A DNA stretch of 64,000 bases from the NCBI GenBank assembly GCA_030770535.1, contig JASVEC010000025.1, positions 620,001 through 684,000 on the forward strand, given 5' to 3'. The position numbers were made by a program, and so were the translations under genes. The notes under the pieces are model-generated. The model was not told where the DNA came from. It saw only the letters and a program-made list of their open reading frames with translations, and ran no database searches. The stretch comes from Batkoa obscura (taxonomy: Eukaryota > Entomophthoromycota > Entomophthoromycetes > Entomophthorales > Batkoaceae). Shown one piece after another: positions 32,622 to 43,942 of the stretch. Within the stretch, counting starts at the first letter, position 1. Each line of letters begins with the position of its first letter.

Positions 32622-33604
32622 ATGTCTACCTTCGATTTTATTTTTGAGTTGGTAATTCCTTCAACTCTTTTTATACTATTCAGCCCAATTATTGCTATTG
32701 TTTGTTTATTTGACTTTATTGTCATCTATCTTAAAAAGCATACGAGCTTCATGGCTAGAGCAGAAACAAATAATACCACTACGAATAGCAATACCAGATC
32801 ACAATGTAGAGGAAATAATAACCTAGCTGAGCTAAATGAAATAAGAATAGGAAGTATTGCAAGCTTAGACAATTATAAATTTAACATAAAGCCCAAAAAC
32901 GAAAGCAAAGTGTTACTAAAACATAATAGCTGTATATATTTTAATGAAAATTGTATCATTCAAGGCAAGGGTATCCTACTAAATCCAGACTCTTTTTACT
33001 ATGAAATTGAACTGCTCAACATCACGAAGGATTTTCAACTTTTACTTGGCTATGCAAGTAAAACAAATTATAAATTTTATGGTAATTTGAATTTTGTTAA
33101 TACCTGATTATTTATTAATTCGAACTAGGCTCTCATGTATTATTAAACAATAAAATATGTGGTATGGTCATTAATGACACCCAGTATCCGAACACGTTTG
33201 TTCACACCTTTAAAATCGGTGATATTGTAGGTTGTTTTTATGATCGATTATTAAGTAAAGTAACCTTTACATATAATGGTAATGATTTATACTATTGTGA
33301 ATTACGTTCACGTAAAAAAATTCCCACTATATATAGTACTAAAGGTACTTTACTTAAATACAACCTTGGCGATCAACCTTTTCTTTATCGTCGAGCTAAT
33401 CATCTCAAATTTGGATTAGCAAACAATTATATTCAAGAAGACCCACCTGACTATGGCTTGAAAAGCTCTACTAATGATATAATAAACCATTCTACTAGTG
33501 ATGATCAACAACTTTATCTTAATAGCTCCCAACAGCTTCCTGATAGTGGTATTCAACCACCCCCTCCTCGTTACATTTTGGAGATCTCTCATAGTGGTTC
33601 TTGA
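32622..33604 (+). CDS. Single-pass SPRY protein with two PPxY motifs (S4)
   Basis: Exons 32622-33081 and 33129-33604 join to 311 residues, the longest member. The N-terminal membrane segment is at about residues 7-38. The SPRY domain is more diverged (YYEIELLNITKDFQLLLGYA, DIVGCFYDRLLSKVTFTYNG, QPFLYRRANHLKFGLA). After the domain the tail continues and holds two PY motifs, DPPDYG and PPPPRYILEI, instead of ending at the first. Two WW-binding sites fit a Rsp5/Nedd4 adaptor like Ssh4/Ear1; this is inference. Because it was not homogenised with S1-S3, it may show the ancestral state of the tail. Confidence 0.77.
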
Positions 33605-33708
33605 GATACTTTACTAAATCATTTTTAAGAGCTTCGTCCTAACATTTAACTTTATTGTTTTTATATCACTATTAAAAAAATATTGAATTAAACCCAATAT
33701 CTACCATA

Positions 33709-33809
33709 TGAGGATGTTTTTTTTGGTTTCATTATTTTTTCCATTTTTTAAGCCCTATTTGAGCGGAAAAATTGCTAGTAAAATTCTTAAACAAAAAAAG
33801 ACATCCCTA
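33709..33809 (+). mobile_element. TGGGGATGT MITE, copy 14
   Basis: TGAGGATGT to ACATCCCTA, TA flanks. Confidence 0.9.
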
Positions 33810-34754
33810 TATTTTCAAACCAAAAAACGCAAGTTGGATCAAGCTACTTCAAAAGGCCCTCAACTTTTTGGGCTTACGATTGTTTATTATATCAAAAAGA
33901 GCTTTTTAATACTGTAAAATTCCACTAAAATATAAGCTGAGGTAAATTAAGTTGGGTTCAAAGCTTTTAACTGAGTCTTTACAATATCCACTATCATTTT
34001 AGTGTAAGCAAGTAACAATTTCTAGTACATAATAAAGATTAGATAAGTAGTTTTAGTATTTATATGGCTTTTGAACTTTAGCGCGTTTGTAATTGAATGA
34101 TTGCTTTTAATAATCCCTTCAGGTTAGTTTGTATCAAATTGTTTAAATAGTCGTTTTTGTTTAGATGAGACTGTAAAAAAAGGTGCCTATAATTTAAAAA
34201 ACCTTTTTATATAAATAATTTAGAATATTTAATAACAGTAAGCAGCATAAAATATTGGCATTACGAATTTTATTAAAATTTCCCCCAATATGATTTAAAT
34301 TGGAGCCACACGTAATCAGGATAATTTTATATAATACTGCACTATTTACCTGCTTTCTGAGGTGATTTTATAAAAACCATTTCTTTTATATAACTAATTT
34401 ATTACACCAACTTATATTGCACAATAGCCGGGTGTACTAGTTGCTTATGATTTTATATTTAAGACTTTATTCATATACAAAGAAAATAAAGTGGATATGA
34501 CCAAAAAAGAGTCAGTAGAACCATCCAAACGTTCCGTAAAAATAACTTCTAAAAACTTTAATGGGATCATAACAAAACAAACAAAAGCTTTAAAAGTTAT
34601 TTCTTGAACATTATTGAATTAAAATACAAGCCCTATTTTTAATAAAAATAGCGTATAAGCTTTAATATTGAAGATTTGCGTTTATTTCTTCAGTTTATAT
34701 TTTACTAAATAAAGCTGTGATAGCACACCAGTTATTTGAAGTACAGATATTATA

Positions 34755-34854
34755 TGGGGATGTCTTTTTTTGTTTAAGAATTTTACTAACAATTTTTCCG
34801 CTGAAATGCGCTTAAAAAATGGAAAAAATAATGAAACCAAAAAAAACACCCTCA
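34755..34854 (-). mobile_element. TGGGGATGT MITE, copy 15
   Basis: TGGGGATGT to ACACCCTCA, TA flanks. Confidence 0.92.
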
Positions 34855-35015
34855 TATAAAGCTTGCTGCTAAAAGTACAATTACCCCGATCTCATGGGTT
34901 TTGAACGTTCTAAAATGAAGTAATAGAAAAAAGAGCTGAAAAACAACTTTTGAGAACTTTAAAAATGGCATATACAGTATTTTCAAGTTTTATTAGAATT
35001 AACAATGAATCGAGT

Positions 35016-35028
35016 GCGGCGAAATAAG
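35016..35028 (+). promoter_or_regulatory. GCGG box upstream of SPRY pseudogene S5
   Basis: GCGGCGAAATAAG. MITE copy 16 now lies between this box and the TATA-like GGATATAAAAAAC near 35180. Confidence 0.45.
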
Positions 35029-35061
35029 TAATTGGTAAAAATAAAAATATCTAAAGACATA

Positions 35062-35162
35062 AGGGGATGTTTTTTTTTGGTTTCATCACTTTTTCTATTT
35101 TTTAAGCCCTATTTGAGCGGAAAAATTGTTAGTAAAATTCTTAAGCAAAAAATACATCCCCA
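35062..35162 (+). mobile_element. TGGGGATGT MITE, copy 16
   Basis: GGGGATGT to ACATCCCCA, inserted in the upstream region of S5. Confidence 0.9.
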
Positions 35163-35202
35163 TAAAAAGGGATGAAAAAGGATATAAAAAACAGTATAAA
35201 AA

Positions 35203-36363
35203 ATGACATTGTCTGATCCTCTATCGACTCCTGCAACTGATTTCACATCGAATTATATATCAGGCTCTAGCTTTTCTTATTTTAAATGGCTGTTTTTTTT
35301 AATTGCTGTAATATCACTTGGCCCAATAGTTGGCTACTATTGCTGTATCTACCATTTTTGCTAATAATAAAAAATATATCTATTCTAAGCTTGAAAAAAA
35401 AATCAAATAACAATCCACACCCTGAAGGAACTAACGATCCAATCGATCTAAACGAAATAAGATTAGAAAACGATAGTCCCAACGAGATAGGTGGGGTAAA
35501 TATAAAAAATAATGGCGTGCATGAGCTGGGCGAAGCAATGACAGAAAGCGATGGTACAAGTGAACAAGGTGAAATAGGGACTGAAAGTAGTATTTCGGTT
35601 GAACTAAACGAAACTTGGTTAGAAAATCATACATACACGGTTTACAATCATTTCAAAGTAAGTTCTGGAGAAAACTACTCAGTAGTTTGTTGATAATTGT
35701 ATAATCTAAGGAGAGTATATGGGGGTGTTTTTTTGGTTTCATCACTTTTTCCACTTGAATAGCGCTTAAAAAACGGAAAAAGTAATGAAGCCAAAAAAAA
35801 CATCCCTAAATAGTTGATTTTGGTGATGGCTTTAAGCTATCATTTGGATATGCAAATAAAAGTACTACTGAAATCCATGGTAATAATATCATTATTAATT
35901 CAATAAGCTTATTAATTTAAAATAGAGGCACATATATTACTGAGCAACAAAACACATGGCATAAATATTAATTGTAGATAATATCCAAACACTTTTACTC
36001 CTACTCCTAAAAGAGGTCATGTTATAGGCTACCTCTATGATATGCCATTAAACGAGATAACATTCACTTACAATGGTAGAGGTCTATGTTATTTTGAATT
36101 TCAACCTTATAAAAATTTTACCACAGGCACTGTTTAAATACAACTTTGGAAACTAACCTTTCCTTTACCATTGAGCCGACCAAACCAAATGTGGTTTTCC
36201 AAGTAATTACATTTGAAATATTCCTCCTAATTATTTTCAAGAAGCTCCAATTAGTGATGTTCAAGAACTTCTTCCGATTTATGTCCAAGAACCTCATACA
36301 AATAGTACTCATGGGTCTCCTCCACATTATATTTCGGAAATCTCTCCTGATAATGACCAATAA
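35203..36363 (+). pseudogene. SPRY-PPxY family pseudogene S5
   Basis: Starts with an ATG and a membrane segment (FKWLFFLIAVISLGPIVGYY) but runs into a stop; the linker continues in another frame to EENYSVV-like sequence near 35690. MITE copy 17 then interrupts the start of the SPRY domain. Exon 2 remains (from about 35927) keep ITFTYNGRGLCYFEFQ but have several stops and frame changes. Relics of two PY motifs are visible, IPPNYF near 36219 and SPPHYISEIS near 36319, in the order seen in S4. Decayed host gene. Confidence 0.75.
35720..35808 (+). mobile_element. TGGGGATGT MITE, copy 17, short fold-back form
   Basis: 89 bp. Both ends carry the same GGTTTCATCACTTTTTCC-type end in inverted orientation, unlike full copies whose two ends differ. 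Confidence 0.82.
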
Positions 36364-37866
36364 GCTCATTTGAATCATATTCAAAAGTCGACGCCTACTT
36401 ATCCTCAAAATCCCCTTTAAACTCTTGCTTCAACCACTTAATTCAAGTATATTAAAACCCTTGTGCTCAAGGATGTAACTATTGTTTTTCTAAAATAAGA
36501 TAGCAAACTGAAATAAAGTACATAACCTTGATAGCCCTTCTGAGTATTTAATATTAAGACAAGACGTCCAACAAATCAAAAGTACCTTTGTTTAAGCAAG
36601 CTTTCATTTAAAATAGAGGCTGGAATCAATTAATTTGACCTCAGATCCCTTTAAATAGATGTAAATAATGTCTGGTATAAATTCAATTGTAAATAATAAT
36701 TTATTGGGTATAATAAAATACATAGAAGCTTAAATTCTAACAATATTGTTGCTAAACAACTATTTCTATTTTTTACAAATTTAGCTGTATGTTAGATTTT
36801 TTTAGGCATAAAGCATTGTTTAGATAAATTTATAGTGGTTAATTTTTATTTTGATGACTCTTTTAGAAAAATGCGACAGTGTATTAGTAATATCGAATGC
36901 TAAAAGAAATGCTATTAAGACTTATAAGTCATACAATTTTGTCCTTAAAGTATTGTTTACTTGTGAGCCATGTGTAATTAGAGAAAGATTCTTACGAGGC
37001 ATAACTTATTTTGCTTTAATATTCTACTACTATTGATCAAATAAAGCTCAATACCTAAGCTTACTTAAAGTACAAATAATTAGCTTGTAAAATTATTTAA
37101 GCGTAACAATAGCCAAGTGTACACAACCAAGCCAAAAAACAGTAAAGTCTAAATGCAAGACCTAGGTGGTATGAATTGTTATAGCTCCAACAGGATCAAT
37201 ATTAAAGTAGAGATAATTCTTAAGACATTCATTCTTTTGCTTTAAGTTGGACTTTTTACATGACACTTAGTTAAAAAATTGCACGATAACAATAGTAAGA
37301 AGCATTACTTCAACTCATTGATTTTTATCGTACTAAAGAAATACCACTATTCTATTTAATTTTACGCCAAAGTTGTATAAGTACTATAAAGTATACAATG
37401 ACCGAATCACCTTAATCCTATTAAGTTTAAACTTTAAGAAGGCTATGCTTTAAAGTTTATTTAAGTAAGAAGTAGTCCCACTAATTATTTTTGAAAACAA
37501 CTGTACTACTCATGTTTTGAAAACAAATAAGAATTGGAGCTTAAAATCACCCCCCACCACGTAGCCCATTCAAAAAACCTTGTTCCTAAAGGATTACTGT
37601 TGGTATTCTTTCAAGTAATTAACCTTGCAATCTTGGCTGAATAGCTGCTAAATGTAAAGAACAACCATTTTTTGACTTTATATCACCTTGCTTTCTTTAG
37701 CTTGTCACTTCAATAAAAAAATTACAATCACTGGGGCTTTGGCTTTTAAAAAATGGTTATAAGAACTAAAGAACATGGGAAAATAGGTAATTCAAGATCT
37801 CAAAAGAATATTCTGAGAGATATAAAAAGGCTTAAAATCTCTCTCCTAAGAAAATCCTAAAAATAC
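36364..37866. other. Intergenic, no gene seen
   Basis: No support for coding sequence; the short frame at 36851-37036 has no family likeness. Confidence 0.45.
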
Positions 37867-38700
37867 ATATTATCAATTTTATTACTGAGTTGATATTCCT
37901 TTCAACTCTTTATATACTATTCAGCTCAACCATTGCTATTGCTTATTTCATTAATTTTGTTACTAACTATATTAAAAATCATACAAGTATCATGTTTGGT
38001 GAAGAAACTGATAACATTGCCACAGAAGATGCTAGCTGCCTATAGCTTTGCAAAATAATAGGTCAATAAGGCCAGATGAAATAATAGTTGGAAATAATCC
38101 AAATACAATTTATAACAATTTTAAAGTGAATAGTGCAGAAAGTTATAACATTATGATAAAAAAGAGTAACTACGTATTTTTTAATCATAATTACATACTT
38201 CAAGCAGAGTTCAAACCTTTGATGTAGGGTTGTATTTATTATGAGATTGAGTTGATAAACTCCTATAATAATTTTGAACTTTTACCTGGATATGTAGATA
38301 AAAGTACTTTCGAAATTCACAGTAATTAATTGTTATACTAATTTTTTAAATTTTTTAAATTGTAAAAAGAACCACATATACTACTTAATAATGAAATACT
38401 TAGTGTAAATATTTAAAATAAGGTGTATCCAAATACTTTTGCTCATAATCTTGAAAAGGCTTGGCCAGAATTCCCTACTGTCTATAGCACCACAGGTACT
38501 ATAGTAACATATAATTTTAGAAGCCAACCCTTCCTTTATCATCGGGCTAATCAGCTTAAGCTTTGCTTATCAAATAGTTACGTTCGATAAATCCCTCCTT
38601 ATTATGCTGAGGAAGCTGCTGCTAATGATGTTCAAGGAAATGATTCCAATATTATTCAGAAGACCACGCGTGATAATGTTCAAGGACCCCTTCGTAAATG
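37867..38700 (+). pseudogene. SPRY-PPxY family pseudogene S6, nearest to S4
   Basis: The 5' part (FITELIFLSTLYILFSSTIAIAYF-like, in more than one frame) aligns with the S4 membrane segment. SPRY relics include IYYEIELINSYNNFELLPGYVD near 38230 and QPFLYHRANQLKLCLS near 38528. There are many stops, frame changes and a missing block of exon 2 before PTVYSTTGT. A PY relic, IPPYYAEE, is at about 38590. Decayed host gene with no sign of function. Confidence 0.75.
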
Positions 38701-38703
38701 CTG

Positions 38704-39228
38704 ATTAAATCCGTTTGACCAAATTTTCGCAAATCTTTGAGCCAAGGCAAGCCTTAAACTATTAAAGTAAGAACTTGAGAAAAAAGTCTGGTTATGGTAG
38801 AGATTAGAGTAAACGTTAACTTGTTGGGACTGAGTTAGGGTTAGGGTTAGTTTATTCTCAAATACGATAGATGTATTGTTTAGCGTGTCTATACTCTACA
38901 TCGCTTTTTAAGCAGTTTAGGAAGATTTAAATTTTGCAATTTCGAGATCTGAAATCTAGGTTGATCCCAAGTCTTCTATACCTTCTTCAAAACTTATAAA
39001 AATTATTTATTATGCTTTGCTTGTATAGGATTGTAGAAGAACATCGTGGTTCACTACTTTTTTATACAAAATAGAGCACACAATAACTATATGTATAAAA
39101 CTTCTATTATCAATATTAGCGTAGACTATTGTTCGTTAAATTAAATGGAATGGAAAGTAAATAACAAAACAAACCATTTTTAAAATATTTAAAAAGATAA
39201 AATTTATTAATTTTATAGATAATGATAA
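38704..39228. other. Intergenic boundary between accessory and conserved blocks
   Basis: No gene seen. It contains the telomere-like repeat at 38835-38850. Confidence 0.5.
38835..38850 (+). repeat. Interstitial telomere-like TTAGGG repeat
   Basis: TTAGGGTTAGGGTTAG, two and two-thirds units of the common fungal telomere repeat. Confidence 0.85.
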
Positions 39229-40695
39229 TTAAGGTTCATTTATGAATAAATTAACAAAAGGATCAGAATGAGGTAATGGTGGATGACAATGAGTATTCTT
39301 AGCAGTATTCTTCATTTTAATAGTATTTATATTGTAAACAAGTGCTACTTTATTGTTATGTGATTGTTTATTGCTATTTCCTCCATGACTAGGAGTAACA
39401 GGGTTACTATGACTAATGATATTATTCTTTTTGGTATTAGGACTAACAACAGGCGGATATTTATTTGATGGTAAAATAGGGGGTATGGATGAATTAATGT
39501 TATTATTATTATTATTATTATAAGAATATACAGTGTAAGTCAACTTAGTTAACAACTTTAAGATAATAGGATCATTCGATAAGTTTAACAAGTTGAAGTG
39601 GCAATTCAAAATATTAATTTGTTTACTAAATGAAGGATGATTTAGTAATAAGTTGATACAGTTTAAATCTTTCATCTGAATCGCTATATGGAATGGCGTG
39701 AATGAATTATAATTCAATTGATTGATATTGAATAAATTTAACTTTAGAAAATAATTCAATAGCTTATTTAATTGATATCTACAACATAAATGAATCAATG
39801 TGTCCCCATTTTTATAATTCATGTATTTATTTAACTGATTAATTATACTTGGTTGCTCACTTATTAATTGTTTAATAAATAATATATCCTTACTTTTAAT
39901 TGAATTTGTTAATAAAGTATTATTGTCAAATTGTACCTTTTTCTTGACTTTGATGCTATTAATACTGCTATTTAAGTTATTGTTATTACTACTATACTTT
40001 AAAATAGATTTGGATGAACTTAATGATGTATTTGATGAATTATTGCTGCTCATGGTGTTATTATTATTTATATTATTATTTATTAATTTGATTAAAAATT
40101 GCTCTTTATTTTTCAATGCAAAGTAATTCTTTTGCTCACTTAAATTAAAAAATAAATTACGTAGGTCGTTATTATCAACACAATCTACTGGCGTGTATTT
40201 TAGACAATTCTTTAAGTTAGGATTGGAGCCTAATTTTAACAACAGCTCTACTAAATCTAACATTGTAAAAAAAGAGGCATAATGTAAAATGGTATTCTTA
40301 TCAAAGCATTGGTAAAACACTAATTGTAATAAGAAATCGTCTAAATCTAAGTATAGCACTGAATTATAATACTGGAATAATTTAATTAAATACTTTATAA
40401 AATAAATGATTAATTCTTCTTCTTCTTCTTCTAATTGTAATATCATAAATTGAATCAAGTTTAAATCCTTAAAGTTTAGTCCTAAAAATATTTGAGCATC
40501 CTTAATATGTTCCTTTGGGAATTGTTTCTTCAATTGTTCACTTTGGTTAATCTTGTAGTTCAATATAGTGTAAATACTTCCGTTAACGTCCTTTTCAATG
40601 AAATTTTGTATTTTATCCATAGTTATATCTTCGTCGGTAATCATATCAATCAAGCACTCCCCAATCTCCTGCATATTTAACTCCAAGTTCCTCAT
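39229..40695 (-). CDS. Ankyrin-repeat protein of unknown function
   Basis: 488 residues, one exon. Ankyrin repeats are seen in two clusters: DKNTILHYASFFTMLDLVEL with LLLKLGSNPNLKNCLKYTPVD near residues 133-165, and NGDTLIHLCCRYQLNKLLNYF with NSFTPFHIAIQMKDLNCINLLL near residues 298-352. Low-complexity Ser/Asn stretches separate them, and the C-terminus is Asn-, Pro- and His-rich. No DNA-binding, kinase or membrane region is evident. I do not recognise an orthologue. The order of two short ankyrin clusters split by a spacer is also found in Swi6/Mbp1-type proteins, but the rest does not support that assignment. Confidence 0.7.
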   Translation of the reverse strand: MRNLELNMQEIGECLIDMITDEDITMDKIQNFIEKDVNGSIYTILNYKINQSEQLKKQFPKEHIKDAQIFLGLNFKDLNLIQFMILQLEEEEEELIIYFIKYLIKLFQYYNSVLYLDLDDFLLQLVFYQCFDKNTILHYASFFTMLDLVELLLKLGSNPNLKNCLKYTPVDCVDNNDLRNLFFNLSEQKNYFALKNKEQFLIKLINNNINNNNTMSSNNSSNTSLSSSKSILKYSSNNNNLNSSINSIKVKKKVQFDNNTLLTNSIKSKDILFIKQLISEQPSIINQLNKYMNYKNGDTLIHLCCRYQLNKLLNYFLKLNLFNINQLNYNSFTPFHIAIQMKDLNCINLLLNHPSFSKQINILNCHFNLLNLSNDPIILKLLTKLTYTVYSYNNNNNNNINSSIPPILPSNKYPPVVSPNTKKNNIISHSNPVTPSHGGNSNKQSHNNKVALVYNINTIKMKNTAKNTHCHPPLPHSDPFVNLFINEP

Positions 40696-42854
40696 AGTGA
40701 ATTTAATAACAAAAGAAATAAAGAAAGATACTTTTAATTTCTAATTTAATAATACAGTAATATTATTATTTTAAATATTCAAAACAAAGGAAATTTTTAA
40801 TATTAATATCATTATTTAATTGACTTGTTTTTTTCAGTTGCTACCTTTTCTTTGCTATCCTATTTAACGATCTGTTATACTCCAAATTTATACCAAATTT
40901 AATTTTAACCTTTGACTTTTACTTTTTTTCTGTTGTTTTATTTCCCCAACCTGATTTTTTATTTAAAACTACTCATTAAAAGCCATCCTTCTTAACGTTA
41001 TTCTTTTTTTTAGCTGTTACTATCATTTTTACAACTGTAATCTCAATCTTTAGTTGTTTGAATGATTTGAAATTAATTTGCTTTTTTAGTCATTTTTTTC
41101 ATGTTATTTCGCTCCTTTTTATTAGCCGATTTTAACGAATCAATGTCGTTTTTTTAATATAAAATACACGTTAGTAGAGATAATATTGAACTAATATGCT
41201 GATATAAATAATTATGTACATCAAAAATAATATTGTATACTCTTATTTATCATATTAAAGAGAGTCCTTTGTATTACATTAAATAAATGTCATAATTATT
41301 TTACGTATCATAAAATTTTCAAAGATTTGCTTTTGTACTTTCAAAGATAGCAATTCTTTAAAAATCTCGAACCCAAATTGGGCAAGTGCTAAATAAAATG
41401 ATTTTAAAAAAATCGAAAATTAATAAAAATTATTTTAAGTTATGTTAATCTAGTTAGCTAAAAAGAAAAGCGGAAGAAACACTCTTACTTGTGGTCTCTA
41501 TTTCCACTCCCTTGATTTCTTAATTGTTTATTTTATTAATAGACACTTCGAAGCCTTAATACTCTTTCAGAATATATAAAAACCAATAAATAAAAATTAC
41601 ATATATTAAATGTGTCTTAGATTATTTATATTATATGTTGTTTTAAAAAAACATATAGGCCTCAAATTTATTGAAAAGATACAACTATTGCTTTATTTAT
41701 GTAGCTTATTAAAAATCTTTGTTTACAAATATTATTAAAAACAGACTAATTTAAATATTTTGTAAAAAGTTAAAAAATGTAATTAGCCAACTACCTAATC
41801 TCTTTTTACAACTTTCAAAATAGTCATGTATTGCAATAAACAAAAATATTTACCATCACACTTAAATTAAAAAATTAGTTATGAAGATAACCTATAGCTC
41901 GTATAGATTAATAATATAAAACCTAGTATAATTTAAACATCTACCACTTTGGTTTGTTTTATTAGAGTTATAAACGTTTAAATTTTATAAAGAGATTTTT
42001 ATAAAACTCACTACATATTATAAAGCGACTTTTGACTTTACCTAGATATTTTGGGTTTAAACTAAATTTCATGCTCAATAACATTGTTAATTTTTCTATA
42101 GAGATATTAGACAATTTCAAATCTAAATATGTGTAAAGGCATTATTCACCTCAACGATCCAGTTTTGCATTCCAATATCATTATGAAAAATTTAAGTTAT
42201 TATAGCTATGGCACAAGGAAAATTTCTTTTAAGAGCTTTATCCTAGCTAACCATGTGTAAGCAGAATTCTTCAACATTATCAACTGGACACTGAATACAA
42301 CTGCATTAAACTCAAAATCCCCAAACAATTATGTTATTCTTTCATTGTATGATCTGATTTCGACGATTTTTGGTCTACTTTTATAATTTCCAATAGCTGA
42401 CTCCATCATTGTAATAATGCTGCTTTATAGGCTATATTAAGCCTAATTAGAGATTTAAATTTGATCCAAAAGTGATCCAAAGAAGTTAAAGTTAATAATG
42501 GGATTTTAACTTTTTACTTAGAATGAATTGATAATAAAATGGCCAATCAATTATTTGCAATATTTTAAAGGTGGCTCCATTCGCTCAAAGGGCTGAGGTA
42601 TTTCCCGGTAGTGGCCAATAATACGAAGCTTATGCTATTTTCGTCAGTTATGATTAGTCAATTAAAAGCATAATTTTATACCTTAATATTATTTGATCAG
42701 AGATAATCGAGCAGATAAGACTAATAAAAAATTCATTTTAAATTGTAAACTTTAGAATTAAGTTGTTAGCTTCTTCGGTAAGCATAAACTTTTACTTAAA
42801 TACAACAATTACTAATGAATAAATAAAGGTTAATTCAACAACAGTATAAAAAAG
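40696..42854. other. Intergenic, no gene seen
   Basis: Over 2 kb of AT-rich DNA with no open frame, repeat or RNA that I can support. Confidence 0.5.
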
Positions 42855-43356
42855 ATGAATTTCGTAAAAGTAGTTACCGAGTCCAAATTATTTACTTCAA
42901 TCTTAAAGCCTTTTGCTAACATTTATCCAGATATTTCAGGATATCGTAGATATGGTAATTCAATTGCTAATTTATTTAAATAGAATTAAGTAATGCAAAA
43001 ATATTAAAGGATTAAAATATGACGATTTAATTGTTGAAGAAAATGATGTTGTCAAAGAAGCTTTAAGACGTTTACCAGCTAAACAAGCTTCAGACCGTGC
43101 TTATCGTCTCAGAGTTGCCTTCGGACTTTCAACTGCTAAAGCTGAACTCCCAAGAGACCAATGGACAAAGCCAAGTGAGGTAAAGATTTTTTTTCAACAT
43201 TCCTGAAAATTACAGAACTCTAAGAAGAGCATGAAGAAAAAGAAACATTACTCATTTTATTTTGCTTAGGATGAACCTTACCTTTTACCAATTATCGAAG
43301 AAGTTGAAAAGGAGTTTAAAGAAAGAGAGCAATTTGATACCCTCAAGGGACGTTAA
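42855..43356 (+). CDS. QCR7: Cytochrome bc1 complex subunit 7
   Basis: Exons 42855-42954, 43010-43179 and 43270-43356 join in frame to 118 residues (family about 110-127). Landmarks: FANIYPDISGYRRYGLKYDDL, VVKEALRRLPAKQASDRAYR, LRVAFGLSTAKAELPRDQWT and DEPYLLPIIEEVEKEFKERE. QCR7 is a matrix-side subunit of respiratory complex III needed for its assembly. Its presence shows an aerobic fungus and argues against an anaerobic gut chytrid despite the AT content. Confidence 0.95.
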
Positions 43357-43799
43357 GTCAAAGCTTTATTTTTAAAATAGTTAAAAATAAATTTTAATTT
43401 TAAAAATGTCGATTGCTATTTTAGAACGAACTTTCACCAAAATTAAAATTATTTTAAGGAAATAAAACTAATAAACAGAAGCATGTTTTTTAAAGCTACA
43501 TTTAATCTATATTGAAGTTTGATTTTAATATTTTTGTTTCAATAATGTAAAAAAATAAGTAGAATAACTAAGAGCAGCAGTCTATAAAATTATATAAATT
43601 GGTGAAGACCAAACATTAAGATTTGCTGTCATTATTACATCACATTCTTTTTAATAAGTTGACATATACCCTGATTCATAATCGACTATTAATATTGTCT
43701 ATCTATTACACTTCTGGTTTTAATCTTTTGACTTTCAATTCTAAAAATGAAAACTATGCAATTTAAATATTATTTAAAAATTCAAATTTTACCAAACTA
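43357..43799. other. Intergenic, no gene seen
   Basis: Short spacer between QCR7 and the tRNA gene; nothing recognised. Confidence 0.5.
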
Positions 43800-43894
43800 G
43801 CTCCTGTAGCAAAGTGGTTTAATGCGTCGTGCTTATAATTTAAAGTTATACTTAAGACACGCGAAGGTCGCGGGTTCGAACCCCGCCAGGAGCA
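43800..43894 (+). tRNA. tRNA-Ile(UAU) with an intron
   Basis: The acceptor stem GCTCCTG pairs with CAGGAGC, followed by discriminator A at 43894. The D arm carries AGTGGTTTAA. The anticodon stem CGTG/CACG encloses loop CTTATAA with anticodon TAT, interrupted after position 37 by an intron of about 19 bases. The T arm is GCGGG-TTCGAAC-CCCGC. A TTTTTT run just after is the Pol III terminator. The yeast tRNA-Ile(UAU) has the same loop and also contains an intron. Confidence 0.93.
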
Positions 43895-43942
43895 TTTTTT
43901 TACACATTTAGATAAATATATAATCAATGCTGATGCGAAAAA

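Larger units (their letters stand above)
33605..35015. other. Intergenic with two MITEs
   Basis: Holds MITE copies 14 and 15; nothing else recognised. Confidence 0.5.

Noticed and set aside
39923-40680. Plus-strand Leu-rich frames over the ankyrin gene
   Set aside because: Shadows of the minus-strand Asn/Ser-rich coding sequence.
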